In this document: in pieces, positions 49,742 through 59,367 of the stretch
Layout: each line of letters begins with the position of its first letter
Numbering within the stretch: position 1 is the stretch's first letter
Assembly: GCA_002410925.1 (NCBI GenBank)
Contig: DHPR01000033.1
Coordinates: 186,001-250,000 of the forward strand
DNA: 64,000 nucleotides
Direction: 5' to 3'
Source of the DNA: UBA5359 sp002410925 [NCBI: bacterium UBP13_UBA5359]
Lineage (GTDB): Bacteria; UBP13; UBA5359
Notes under the pieces: model-generated
The model's database searches: none
Told to the model about the DNA's origin: nothing
The model's input: only the letters and a program-made list of their open reading frames with translations
Translations under genes and position numbers: made by a program

Positions 49742-50836
49742 CTATCCAGCGTTTGAATTCTCGGAGTCAGCCGTGGAGCAGGATTTATTACCATCTGCTG
49801 TAAGAGCCGTCCGACGCTCTTTATATTGCCGGACATAGTGAATAATAATCGGCTTCAAGACCGCCGCTGCCGGTATGGCTACAAGAGCGCCAAGAATGCC
49901 GGCATAATGTCCGCCAATCATGACAGCTAAAATTATTAACAGTGGATCCAAGCCAACAGATCTTCCCAGAATAGTAGGCGCCAGTACATAGTTTTCAATT
50001 GCCTGAACAAACATATAAAAGCCGGCTATGCCAAGAGCAAAAAGCCAGCCCTTAGTGCTTAAGCCAAGCAAAACAGCCGGAACAGCGGCCATTATAGGTC
50101 CTAAGCTGGGGATGACTTCCAACATTGCCGCTATCAGCCCCAGCACAAGAGCAAAGGGTATATCCATTATCAGCAGCCCCACGGTGGTTAAGAAGCCTAT
50201 GCTGGCAATAAGAAGCAACTGTCCTGTTATATAATTCCCCAGGAGATTATTGGTAGCAACGGCCAGATCTATTATCTCATCTTTTCGCTTATCCGGTAGG
50301 ATATAGACAAATGCATCCCACATTGCCGGACCGCTAAGCAACATAAAGAATGATAAAATGGGAATTATAATCAGGCCTGCAATCCCCAGTACCCCGGACA
50401 ACGCTTGTTGTAAAAGAGTGCTGAGTATGCTAGCCAATCTTGCAGCCATTTCTGAGGATGATAGAAATGGCTGCTGTCCTATATTCAATCGCTGCAGCAA
50501 ATTGCCGTAAACTTTTTGCAATCTGTTAAGGTAGTCGGGCAATTCAGCGGTAAATGTTATGAACTGCTTGCTTAGTGGCGGTATTATCAGAAAAATCAAA
50601 AGTGCCATAACCAGTATTCCTATCAGATAGGATATCAGCACAGCTGCCAGTCTGGGTATTCCCCAGGATGTAAAGAGATTGACCAGAGGTCTGAACACAT
50701 AGGACAGAAGGGTCGCCATGGCAATCAGGAGAAGAACGCTCTTCAGAGAATAGATGATCCCGATGCCCAATAGCACACTGAAAAAGAGTGCTACCGCCCT
50801 GCCCCAGTTAGTTACCTCCATTCGTTCCAACGTCAT
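49742..50836 (-). CDS. AI-2E family transporter (YtvI-like)
   Basis: 364 residues with about eight membrane segments and the AI-2E/PerM family patterns: VLLLIAMATLLSYVFRPLVN, SYLIGILVMALLIFLIIPPL, GNYITGQLLLIASIGFLTTV, LEVIPSLGPIMAAVPAVLLG and VLAPTILGRSVGLDPLLIIL. Family members include autoinducer-2 exporters and sodium/proton antiporters; the substrate here is unknown. It has its own promoter, just downstream of the BON-gene terminator. Confidence 0.9.
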   Translation of the reverse strand: MTLERMEVTNWGRAVALFFSVLLGIGIIYSLKSVLLLIAMATLLSYVFRPLVNLFTSWGIPRLAAVLISYLIGILVMALLIFLIIPPLSKQFITFTAELPDYLNRLQKVYGNLLQRLNIGQQPFLSSSEMAARLASILSTLLQQALSGVLGIAGLIIIPILSFFMLLSGPAMWDAFVYILPDKRKDEIIDLAVATNNLLGNYITGQLLLIASIGFLTTVGLLIMDIPFALVLGLIAAMLEVIPSLGPIMAAVPAVLLGLSTKGWLFALGIAGFYMFVQAIENYVLAPTILGRSVGLDPLLIILAVMIGGHYAGILGALVAIPAAAVLKPIIIHYVRQYKERRTALTADGNKSCSTADSENSNAG

Positions 50837-50873
50837 TGCCCAAAGAGATCTCCCAGTTAATTTAGCACAATTA

Positions 50874-50902
50874 ATTTTATACCATGAACAAATGAATGTA
50901 AA
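50874..50902 (-). promoter_or_regulatory. Promoter of the AI-2E family transporter gene
   Basis: On the minus strand the -35 is TTTACA (50897-50902) and the -10 is TAAAAT (50874-50879), with a 17-base spacer. Confidence 0.65.
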
Positions 50903-50928
50903 GCCAAAAGGCGGGAATGCAACCCGCC
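50902..50928 (-). terminator. Terminator after the BON-domain gene
   Basis: On the minus strand GGCGGG-TTGCATT-CCCGCC is followed by TTTTGGCTTT. It touches the -35 of the next gene. Confidence 0.8.
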
Positions 50929-50967
50929 TTCAAAATAACGTATCTCGGTATCTAGAGCTTTGTCTGC

Positions 50968-51183
50968 TTATCTGACGATAACCTCATTAACAACATCTTC
51001 TACCCCATCTACATCCCAAGCCAATTCAGATACCCTGTCCCTGCTATCCAAAGTATCCACTATGCCCCGCAAATAAACAATTCCATCCTCGGTATCAACG
51101 TTGATGTCAAAGACGTCCAACTGATCATCAGCAGCTATCTTTGCTTTTACTTTGGCATTTATGCTCAGATCATCCAAACTCAT
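50968..51183 (-). CDS. BON-domain protein
   Basis: 71 residues consisting of a single BON domain (INAKVKAKIAADDQLDVFDI, GIVYLRGIVDTLDSRDRVSE, VDGVEDVVNEVIV). BON domains are thought to bind membranes or other hydrophobic ligands. There is no signal peptide. The ATG at 51183 has GGAGG upstream and overlaps the stop of the small membrane-protein gene (TGATG). Confidence 0.85.
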   Translation of the reverse strand: MSLDDLSINAKVKAKIAADDQLDVFDINVDTEDGIVYLRGIVDTLDSRDRVSELAWDVDGVEDVVNEVIVR

Positions 51184-51344
51184 CAACTCTCCCTCCTTTC
51201 TTTATAAATCCGTTTAGCTGTGAGTATACCCTTTATGCCCCAGGCTATCATGCCCAACCCTATCAGATATGCAAATATATCAGGAAATGTCAGAACCGTT
51301 ATACCCAGGGCCAAAAAAAACAAGGGTAAAAAATCTATCCTCAA
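51183..51344 (-). CDS. 53-residue membrane protein coupled to the BON gene
   Basis: Start TTG at 51344 with AAAGGAG about 11 bases upstream; stop TGA overlapping the BON ATG. The product has two hydrophobic stretches (FLPLFFLALGITVLTF and IFAYLIGLGMIAWGI) and a basic tail (KRIYKERRES), a small two-helix membrane protein. No family was recognised. The layout (ribosome site, hydrophobic pattern, coupled stop) argues for a real gene. Confidence 0.65.
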   Translation of the reverse strand: MRIDFLPLFFLALGITVLTFPDIFAYLIGLGMIAWGIKGILTAKRIYKERRES

Positions 51345-51431
51345 AGCGATTCACGTCTCCTTTCGGATTTCATTTTACCCATGCAAGATGCACTTTAAAC
51401 TATTCTTGTTTACCGGCTTTACCAGAAAGCG

Positions 51432-51887
51432 TTATCCCTTTTGACGTTCTTTTATGGCCCTGGCTATCTCCATATCGGCATCTCTCTTAGCCAGCGTCTC
51501 CCGTCGATCATAAAGCTTCTTTCCCTTGACCAGAGCCAGAGTAATCTTGGCCAGGCCGCGGTTGCTGATATATATTTTAAGAGGCACTAAAGAGAGCCCC
51601 TTCTCCTTGACCTTACCTGTAAGGCGCCTTATCTCCTCTTTGTGCAGCAGCAATTTTCTGCGTCTCAGTGTATCTACGTTATAGCGATTACCTGCTTCAT
51701 ACGGGCTGATGTGCATATTATAAATAAAGACCTCGTCGTTCTCTACCCCGGCATAACTGTCGCGTAGATTGACTTTGCTGTCACGGATGGATTTTATCTC
51801 CGTTCCGGTTAAAACAATGCCTGCTTCAACTTCTTCCAAAATAAAGTAATCATGATAGGCCTTCCTGTTTGTTGCTACAACTTTCAT
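51432..51887 (-). CDS. smpB: SsrA-binding protein SmpB
   Basis: Binds tmRNA for trans-translation. 151 residues from ATG 51887, which has GAGGAG upstream; an ATG seven codons earlier overlaps this site. Family patterns are [63 protein letters not shown] and the basic tail with [19 protein letters not shown]. The tmRNA gene itself is not seen in the window. Confidence 0.97.
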   Translation of the reverse strand: MKVVATNRKAYHDYFILEEVEAGIVLTGTEIKSIRDSKVNLRDSYAGVENDEVFIYNMHISPYEAGNRYNVDTLRRRKLLLHKEEIRRLTGKVKEKGLSLVPLKIYISNRGLAKITLALVKGKKLYDRRETLAKRDADMEIARAIKERQKG

Positions 51888-51922
51888 AATATCTCCTCGA
51901 TTTATCAAGCAGCTTTTTCATT

Positions 51923-51931
51923 ATTATAGCA
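51923..51931 (-). promoter_or_regulatory. smpB promoter (extended -10)
   Basis: On the minus strand TGCTATAAT gives a perfect extended -10 (hexamer 51923-51928), about 36 bases before the smpB ATG. The -35 is weak. Confidence 0.6.
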
Positions 51932-52038
51932 TGTTGTCCGCTATGAAGGATATGTTCTTTCCGGTATAGAAGTAATATACTAATGGGTATACATAAAGCA
52001 TGAACAGCCTGGAACCATAAGAAACGAGGGGCAGGATC

Positions 52039-52578
52039 ATGGCAGAACGGATGATATATTACAATGCATTCCGCGACCATGACCGCGGTTGGACAATCAT
52101 GCTTGCCATCTTTGCAATCGCTATAGTGCTACTCTCTTTCAGCTCTGCCAAGTGGCTGCTTTTTCCACTTGTAGGTCCTCTCTCCCTGATCTTTACTACC
52201 AAAGCGTTCAGCCGCTACCATGTTATCAATCTGGGGGTCAGAGGCGTAATGAACATCTTGTTTCTCACCTCAATCTCCAGCTGCCTTATTATTGCTGCTA
52301 TCGTTCTCGGGCTGCTTCCGGGCATATTGCTGGCTACCAGCCTTATGTTCTCAGCGCCTTTAATGATTTATAAAAGATATGGCATTATCGGTTCAATTAC
52401 AGGTAGCATACGAATCGTACGAAGCGATTTTATCGCTTATGCTGTGCTCTGGATGTATAGCAGTCTACTGCCTTTTTGGGGTCTGCTGACAATCTTCGGT
52501 ATACTCGATGCGTTACCCAATGCACTCTTGTTACGTAAAGATGCATTTATGAAAGCAATCAGGACGCCAGATCGCTAA
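52039..52578 (+). CDS. Integral membrane protein of unknown function
   Basis: 179 residues with about four to five hydrophobic segments (WTIMLAIFAIAIVLLSF, WLLFPLVGPLSLIF, IISSCLIIAAIVLGLLPGILL-type stretch near 80-100, YAVLWMYSSLLPFWGLLTIF). There is a short cytosolic N-terminus (MAERMIYYNAFRDHDRG). The layout recalls YesL/DUF975-like membrane proteins but without a convincing match. GAGGGGCAGG precedes the ATG. It is divergent from smpB and followed by the zinc-ribbon gene on the same strand. Confidence 0.75.
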   Translation: MAERMIYYNAFRDHDRGWTIMLAIFAIAIVLLSFSSAKWLLFPLVGPLSLIFTTKAFSRYHVINLGVRGVMNILFLTSISSCLIIAAIVLGLLPGILLATSLMFSAPLMIYKRYGIIGSITGSIRIVRSDFIAYAVLWMYSSLLPFWGLLTIFGILDALPNALLLRKDAFMKAIRTPDR

Positions 52579-52604
52579 AATATTATGAAATGGGGGAAGG
52601 CTGT

Positions 52605-52931
52605 ATGGGAATACCCGTAACATGTATCTGCGGACACCCTATAGATGCTGACGAGGTTGTACAAATGGGCGCTTATACGCGGCTCTCCGGTCCCAATGTC
52701 GTTTACGTTCGTTTCCGTTGCTCGGTCTGCAACCACCTGGGAGAAAAGCTCGTTGAGCAGCAGCGATGGCATGAGCAATTACATAACGCCGCCATACCTA
52801 CGGCAACAACCGCTCCTGTAACCGCCAATAATGTGGAAAGTGAGCGCTTTGCATCTATGGGGCCAATACGCACAGACGAACAAATAGATTTTCATCTTGC
52901 TCTGGCCGGTATGTCACGTATAGAATTATAA
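52605..52931 (+). CDS. Small zinc-ribbon protein
   Basis: 108 residues. Two Cys pairs, CICG near the N-terminus and CSVC about 35 residues later (RFRCSVCNHLGEKLVEQQRW), suggest a zinc ribbon; a flexible Ala/Thr-rich linker and a short C-terminal helix (DEQIDFHLALAGM) follow. The ATG at 52605 has GGGGGAAGG just upstream and is preferred to ATG 52590. The family is unknown; nucleic-acid binding is possible. The end overlaps the convergent phosphoesterase gene by six bases. Confidence 0.75.
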   Translation: MGIPVTCICGHPIDADEVVQMGAYTRLSGPNVVYVRFRCSVCNHLGEKLVEQQRWHEQLHNAAIPTATTAPVTANNVESERFASMGPIRTDEQIDFHLALAGMSRIEL

Positions 52932-53657
52932 GCCATGCGCCAAGCGGTCTATCAGCCTTTGCGGCAAGGAGTATGATTCCATCATAGCCTGTACGGCCTG
53001 CACATCATATGCCTGTCTGACGAAGGAGAGCGTCTCTGTTTTATCATCATAGAGCGCAAGAGCAGCAGCCGGATTGCCGTCTCTGGGCTGCCCGATACTA
53101 CCGGGATTAATAAAATATTTACATCCCGGTATCAGCTTATATGCCATATCTGTCCTTACCGGCAGTTTCTCTATGCCGCCATTTCCGGAATCCATATATA
53201 GTGCCGGCCTATGCGTATGGCCGGCAAAACAGAGTTCGGTAGGCTGATTCTCCATGGCGACGGCCGCATCGTTCGTATTAAAAACATAGGCATCGGGGTC
53301 AGGCCAGGAGCCGTGAACAAATGTAGCTTTATCAGTGATAATATATCTGTCAAGGGATTTAAGGAAGCGCCTGCTCCGGTTGGTCAAGTTTGCGGCTGTC
53401 CACTGCATGGCGGCCTTGGCCCTCTCGTTAAATCGCTCAATATCATATTTCTCTACCGCTGCCAAATCATGATTGCCGGAGACAATTTCCACATTTAAAT
53501 CCTCGATAAATTGGCAACATTCATTTGGTTGCGGGCCATATCCTACCACATCACCAAGGCAATAGATGATATCGGCAGCACGCAAATACGGCCTTATTGC
53601 TTTCAAAGCCACATAATTACTATGAATATCCGATATCACTGCCCAGACCAAGGACAT
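52926..53657 (-). CDS. Calcineurin-like metallophosphoesterase (YfcE/MJ0936-type)
   Basis: 243 residues with all metal motifs: AVISDIHSNYVAL, YCLGDVVGYGPQPNE, EIVSGNHDLAAV, FVHGSWPDP, ELCFAGHTHRPAL, and GSIGQPRDGNP at the end. The substrate is unknown. The ATG at 53657 is preceded by a GTG codon that could also serve. It follows the rhomboid gene by a few bases. Confidence 0.9.
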   Translation of the reverse strand: MSLVWAVISDIHSNYVALKAIRPYLRAADIIYCLGDVVGYGPQPNECCQFIEDLNVEIVSGNHDLAAVEKYDIERFNERAKAAMQWTAANLTNRSRRFLKSLDRYIITDKATFVHGSWPDPDAYVFNTNDAAVAMENQPTELCFAGHTHRPALYMDSGNGGIEKLPVRTDMAYKLIPGCKYFINPGSIGQPRDGNPAAALALYDDKTETLSFVRQAYDVQAVQAMMESYSLPQRLIDRLAHGL

Positions 53658-53666
53658 CACTCACAT

Positions 53667-54350
53667 TCATTTCATTATACCTATCAGCAGCATACCTGCT
53701 ATAAAACCGCCCACATGGGCAAAATATGCCACCTGCATACCAGCCGCTGGCTGCAACGGAGACATAATACCTGAGAAGAACTGCAATAGAAACCATAACC
53801 CCAGCAAAAGCATAGCCGGGATCCGAACGAATCTTATCAGCCCCCATATAAATGGAATTGGTATCACCAGCGCTGTTACAACTCTGGCATGCGGATAAAG
53901 GAGCATGTATCCGCCCAGCACTCCCGCCACTGCACCGCTGGCGCCGATAACCGGAATATTCGATGAGGAATGCAACGCTATATGTGTTAGGGCTGCAATA
54001 AGGCCGCTTGCTAAATAAAAAAACAGATAGCGTAACTTCCCCAGAACATCCTCTACATTGTTACCGAATATCCAGAGAAAGAGCATATTTCCTCCCAGAT
54101 GCAGCCACCCGCCATGCATGAACATGTGTGTTAGCATGCTTTCAATCGTTGTAAAGGTTAATGCCTCACCATGCAGCACACTCTCCTTTATCGCTTTAGG
54201 ATAAAGAGCATACCTTTCAAAAATCTGATTTTCCGCCCTTATCCCGCTCCTCATCTGCAGATAATAAACGGTTATATTGATAGCTATAAGAAGCAACGTT
54301 ATCCAGGGAAAACGCCTGGTTGGATTCTCATCCTTGATTGGTATAAGCAT
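53667..54350 (-). CDS. Rhomboid-family intramembrane serine protease
   Basis: 227 residues with six or so membrane helices. MHGGWLHLGGNMLFLWIFG contains the conserved Asn/His region, IGASGAVAGVLGGY the catalytic Ser (S139), and YFAHVGGFIAGML the catalytic His. Rhomboids cleave membrane-protein segments; the substrate is unknown. It lies six bases after pyrG. Confidence 0.93.
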   Translation of the reverse strand: MLIPIKDENPTRRFPWITLLLIAINITVYYLQMRSGIRAENQIFERYALYPKAIKESVLHGEALTFTTIESMLTHMFMHGGWLHLGGNMLFLWIFGNNVEDVLGKLRYLFFYLASGLIAALTHIALHSSSNIPVIGASGAVAGVLGGYMLLYPHARVVTALVIPIPFIWGLIRFVRIPAMLLLGLWFLLQFFSGIMSPLQPAAGMQVAYFAHVGGFIAGMLLIGIMK

Positions 54351-54356
54351 ACCTCG

Positions 54357-55952
<1,596 letters not shown>

Positions 55953-55980
55953 CTACCCCCATACATATGCATAGAATTAT

Positions 55981-56054
55981 CAAATAAACCGGCCGTTAGT
56001 CATGCCGGTCATTGCTCTGATATTAATATTATTTTAGCATAGATTATTACGCAA
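55981..56054 (-). promoter_or_regulatory. pyrG promoter followed by a terminator-like hairpin (possible attenuator)
   Basis: On the minus strand -35 TTGCGT (56049-56054) and -10 TAATAT (56026-56031) have a 17-base spacer and lie in the end of the HAD gene. Between this promoter and pyrG a hairpin with ACCGGC/GCCGGT arms (55988-56009) is followed by TTTATTT. It may only end the HAD transcript, or act as an attenuator for pyrG. The predicted transcript does not begin with GGG, so the known pyrG G-reiteration mechanism is not evident. Confidence 0.5.
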
Positions 56055-56825
56055 CTCACTTAAATCTTTAATGATAATATCCGGGCGACTCGTACCTTTC
56101 AGCAGAGCGGCTTCATCAGCCGTCGTAACCCCGGAAAGCACCAGTACGGTTTGCACCCCGGCTCTATTGCCTCCGATGATATCCGTATCAACCCTGTCAC
56201 CGATAGTAACTGTTTCTGCAGGCGTCATTCCGGTAATCTCCATAATCAGAGTCAGAGCAAAGCTTTCAGGCTTGCCGATAACAATAGGGCTCTTTCCGGT
56301 CGATGTCTCTATAGCCGTTACAACTGCGCCCCCACCTGGAATTGTTTCACCCTCTACCGGATAGGTATTATCCCTATTGGTGGCAATAAAAGCGGCGCCA
56401 TGGATGATAGCTCTATGCGCCTGAGTTAATTTTTTATAAGTGAAATTCTTGTCCAGGCCGGCCACTACAAAATCCGTTTTATCAGGAGCATAAGATATCT
56501 TCATACCAACATCGGACAACTCACGCCGCAGCCCCTCTTCACCAATGACCATAATTCTAGCGCCGGGATGTGAACGTACCAGATAGAGCGCAGTAGCGTA
56601 GGCAGATGTCATAATTGAATCAGCAGTTACATGTATGCCTATTCTGCCTAGCTTATTTACAAATGATTGCCTATCCATTGTAGCGTTATTAGTGAGAAAA
56701 TATACTTTATTTCCTTCTTCCTGCAAGCTTCCAATAGTCTCCACTGCTCCGTTTACAGGCTCGCTCCCCCTGTAAACAACTCCATCGAGGTCAAAAATAT
56801 AGAGCTTAATTCCCACGCATGCCAT
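56034..56825 (-). CDS. HAD-family (NagD/AraL-like) phosphatase
   Basis: 263 residues. Class II HAD with YIFDLDGVVYRGSEPV (motif I), FLTNNATMDR (motif II), VIGKPESFALTLIMEI (Lys motif III) and TVTIGDRVDTDIIGGNRAG (motif IV). Relatives are sugar-phosphate or p-nitrophenyl phosphatases. Several in-frame starts exist; ATG 56825 has GAGG about 12 bases upstream. The 5' end overlaps the GT4 gene. Confidence 0.88.
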   Translation of the reverse strand: MACVGIKLYIFDLDGVVYRGSEPVNGAVETIGSLQEEGNKVYFLTNNATMDRQSFVNKLGRIGIHVTADSIMTSAYATALYLVRSHPGARIMVIGEEGLRRELSDVGMKISYAPDKTDFVVAGLDKNFTYKKLTQAHRAIIHGAAFIATNRDNTYPVEGETIPGGGAVVTAIETSTGKSPIVIGKPESFALTLIMEITGMTPAETVTIGDRVDTDIIGGNRAGVQTVLVLSGVTTADEAALLKGTSRPDIIIKDLSELRNNLC

Positions 56826-57960
56826 GATCGACCACATCCTCATATACTGTTATAAGCTTCTCTGTGCAACGAGCAATTGAGCACTCTGCCACAGCTTCAG
56901 CGCTATTTGCAACCAGTTGTGCTCGTTTCTCCGGATTGGAAAGCAATGCTAGAACAGCTGCTGCAAATTTACTCTCGTTTTCATCCAGAAGTATTCCATT
57001 ATAACCATCTTTGATAAAATCGGCCACGCCCATGGCGTTTACGGCTACCACCGGAGTTCCGGCAGCTAAAGACTCCATCAGAACAAGTCCCTGTGTTTCC
57101 GTTCTGGAGGCAAACACAAATACATCTGCATCAACATAACACTTGGCCAGCTCCTCCCTGGGCAAATAACCACAAAAAATAACGTTGCCGCTTAGGCCTA
57201 AATCATTAGACATCTCCCTGAGCCGGGCCTCATCAGGACCACCGGAGACAATAAGAAATCTGCTCATCGGCATAGCTGTAGCGATCTCTTTATAAGCTCT
57301 CAGAAGAAAATCAATATTTTTTTCTTTGGCTAGCCTGCCGGCAAAGAGAAGAACCGGTTCATCGTTGCTGATGCCATACTTTTTTCTTGCCCATCCCTTA
57401 CGTAGATTTTCAAAGAAGTCTACATCTATGCCTGTCGGTAACACAGTGATTGGCCGCTTGACACCATAGCCCTCTAAAATATGCTTAATAGCTGTTGAAG
57501 GTGTCAATACTCTGTTTGCTCTATTGCAAAAGTTCCTGCTTAGAGCCATTAGAAATTTCCTTGCGCTTTGTCGTTGAAACGGAGCATAATGGGCATATTC
57601 AGCGTAAAGCGTATGATAAGTATATACCTTTGGCAGTCCAAGCCTGTCGGCTATATGAAAGCCAACATGGCCCAGGGAAAATGGTGTCTGTGCATGTATA
57701 AGATCCAGGCCTATTGATTTTACTCTAGATAAAGTCTTACCCGGCAAAGGATAAGCTATCGGATAATCATGATAGCCGGGAATCGTGAAGGAATCGCAGC
57801 GAATTACAAACTCGTCATCAGCATCGTAGCCTGGAAAATCGGGGGCGAAGATATATACCTGGTGTCCATTTCTTCTGAGCTCGTTTTTATAGACCTCTAT
57901 GGAAGTGACGACACCATTAATTACAGGCCTGTAAGATTCGGTAAATATACCGATTCTCAA
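56806..57960 (-). CDS. GT4-family glycosyltransferase (diacylglycerol glucosyltransferase-like)
   Basis: 384 residues from TTG 57960, with AGAGGGGGT at good spacing; upstream ATG 57984 lies before that site. The N-terminus RIGIFTESYRPVINGVVTSI and HAQTPFSLGHVGFHIADRLG are characteristic of the MgdA/UgtP-like diacylglycerol glucosyltransferase and PimB-like group. The donor site is VFASRTETQGLVLMESLAAGTPVVAV (E-x7-E type). It may make a glycolipid, but the acceptor is inferred. It has its own promoter and leader hairpin. Confidence 0.87.
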   Translation of the reverse strand: MRIGIFTESYRPVINGVVTSIEVYKNELRRNGHQVYIFAPDFPGYDADDEFVIRCDSFTIPGYHDYPIAYPLPGKTLSRVKSIGLDLIHAQTPFSLGHVGFHIADRLGLPKVYTYHTLYAEYAHYAPFQRQSARKFLMALSRNFCNRANRVLTPSTAIKHILEGYGVKRPITVLPTGIDVDFFENLRKGWARKKYGISNDEPVLLFAGRLAKEKNIDFLLRAYKEIATAMPMSRFLIVSGGPDEARLREMSNDLGLSGNVIFCGYLPREELAKCYVDADVFVFASRTETQGLVLMESLAAGTPVVAVNAMGVADFIKDGYNGILLDENESKFAAAVLALLSNPEKRAQLVANSAEAVAECSIARCTEKLITVYEDVVDHGMRGN

Positions 57961-57985
57961 CGATTTACCCCCTCTAAAATGCACT

Positions 57986-58067
57986 CTACCGGCTCTATAA
58001 GCGCCGGCAGAAGCAACACTCCCTTAATCACTGCATGGTATTATAACATCATTAGCTTAAAGTTCAA
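57986..58067 (-). promoter_or_regulatory. Promoter and leader hairpin of the GT4-HAD operon
   Basis: On the minus strand -35 TTGAAC (58062-58067) and extended -10 TGTTATAAT (hexamer 58040-58045) have a 16-base spacer. An 8-bp hairpin, arms CTGCCGGC and GCCGGTAG (57986-58010), lies in the leader before the ribosome site. Confidence 0.7.
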
Positions 58068-58428
58068 AGACCTCGGCCCGAACCAATTTCGCATTCAATC
58101 GTCCGCCAGGTTTGATAGAAAGCGCTTCGGCTCGGCCGGCATCCAGCTCTATAACACTTCTGGCATTACGTCTGATGGATGTAGTCTTGTTCGGCTGAAG
58201 GCTATGGATGATATCAATCACTGTACCATCTGCGGCAACGAAAACAACATCTATGGGAAAGCGCATCAAAAAAGTATGAACGGCCTGGCATGGAGATATA
58301 TAAGCCCCGTCTATGCCTTTCATATCAACCCGACCAAGCAATCCCCGCATTCTTGTAAATATATTGGTACAACGCAGGAATTTAGCTCCTATAGGCTTGC
58401 CTTCATATGTGATTACAATGTAAGGCAT
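58057..58428 (-). CDS. DUF192 family protein
   Basis: 123 residues with the DUF192 pattern: CTNIFTRMRGLLGR, GAYISPCQAVHTFLMRFPID, VVFVAADGTVIDIIHSLQPN, RSVIELDAGRAEALSIKPG. Function unknown; these proteins are often found beside Tad genes. There is no signal peptide. The ATG overlaps the tadC stop (TAATG), so it is co-translated as the last gene of the Tad operon. Confidence 0.9.
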   Translation of the reverse strand: MPYIVITYEGKPIGAKFLRCTNIFTRMRGLLGRVDMKGIDGAYISPCQAVHTFLMRFPIDVVFVAADGTVIDIIHSLQPNKTTSIRRNARSVIELDAGRAEALSIKPGGRLNAKLVRAEVFEL

Positions 58429-59366
58429 TACCAGCTCAAAGTAGGCATGATCTCTTTGACTATCAAAACGGCCGGTCCAAGCAATACAATGAAGATTGCC
58501 GGAAAAATACAGAATACCAGCGGAAAAAGCATTTTAACCGGTAACTTCATAGCAGCCTCCTCAGCGCGCTGACGTCTCTTAACGCGGAATTGCTGCGCCT
58601 GAACACGCAGAACGTTTCCAATACTTATGCCCAGCTCATCAGCTTGAATTATAGCCGCCAGAAATGTCGATAAATCATCAACGCCTGCTCTGTTAGCTAT
58701 ATCACGCATGGCATCGCGCCTATGCTTGCCGATACGAATCTCTTGAAGCGCCCTGTTGAATTCATCACTTAAGGGCCCGCTGCTTTTTTGAATCACTCTG
58801 TTTACAGCAGCATCAAACCCCAGACCTGCCTCCATTCCAACAACCATAAGGTCTAAAAAATAAGGCAATGTGTTTTGTATTTGCTTCTGCCTAAGCTTTA
58901 TTGCCTGATTTATATATGAATCAGGTAGTAAAAATCCGAGAATAAAAAAGACCATGGTAAAGAGCGTGGTGAGTTGAGATTTAAAACCCACTATATGGCA
59001 GAATAATAAGACACCTAACGGCAAAGAAAGAAGCGTAATAATTTTAATAGCCAAGAATTCTTCTGAATGAAGATCGTGTGGATTACCGGCCATCGTAAGA
59101 CGTTTTCTGATTCTATCTTTCACATGTTGAGGCGTATATTTTACTATACAATCCAAACCTTTCCGAGATGCCGGGCCGACAACGCGTTCCAAAAAAGGCT
59201 TCGCTAACTCCATTTCTTCGAGCGTTGGTATATGAACCTCCTTGCCTACCTCTTTAAGACGATTTATAGCGCTACGCGGTTGCCCCAGCACGCTGGTGAT
59301 AAAGACAACAAATGAGGAGACTGCAACGAATATAGCTATAGCAAATATCAATGCCCCAAGATCCAT
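58428..59366 (-). CDS. tadC: Tad pilus inner-membrane platform protein TadC
   Basis: 312 residues. T2SF-domain membrane protein: N-terminal helix, cytosolic domain with LPYFLDLMVVGMEAGLGFDA and ALQEIRIGKHRRDAMRDIAN, DLSTFLAAIIQADELGISIG, two to three further helices. It forms the assembly platform with TadB. CGAGG precedes the ATG. Confidence 0.9.
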   Translation of the reverse strand: MDLGALIFAIAIFVAVSSFVVFITSVLGQPRSAINRLKEVGKEVHIPTLEEMELAKPFLERVVGPASRKGLDCIVKYTPQHVKDRIRKRLTMAGNPHDLHSEEFLAIKIITLLSLPLGVLLFCHIVGFKSQLTTLFTMVFFILGFLLPDSYINQAIKLRQKQIQNTLPYFLDLMVVGMEAGLGFDAAVNRVIQKSSGPLSDEFNRALQEIRIGKHRRDAMRDIANRAGVDDLSTFLAAIIQADELGISIGNVLRVQAQQFRVKRRQRAEEAAMKLPVKMLFPLVFCIFPAIFIVLLGPAVLIVKEIMPTLSW

Positions 59367-59367
59367 T

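Noticed and set aside
51344-51431. tmRNA gene next to smpB
   Set aside because: No tRNA-Ala-like ends or tag-peptide sequence are visible around smpB.
57769-58572. Long plus-strand frame across the GT4, DUF192 and TadC genes
   Set aside because: Antisense to three recognised genes, with no ribosome site and no recognisable domains.
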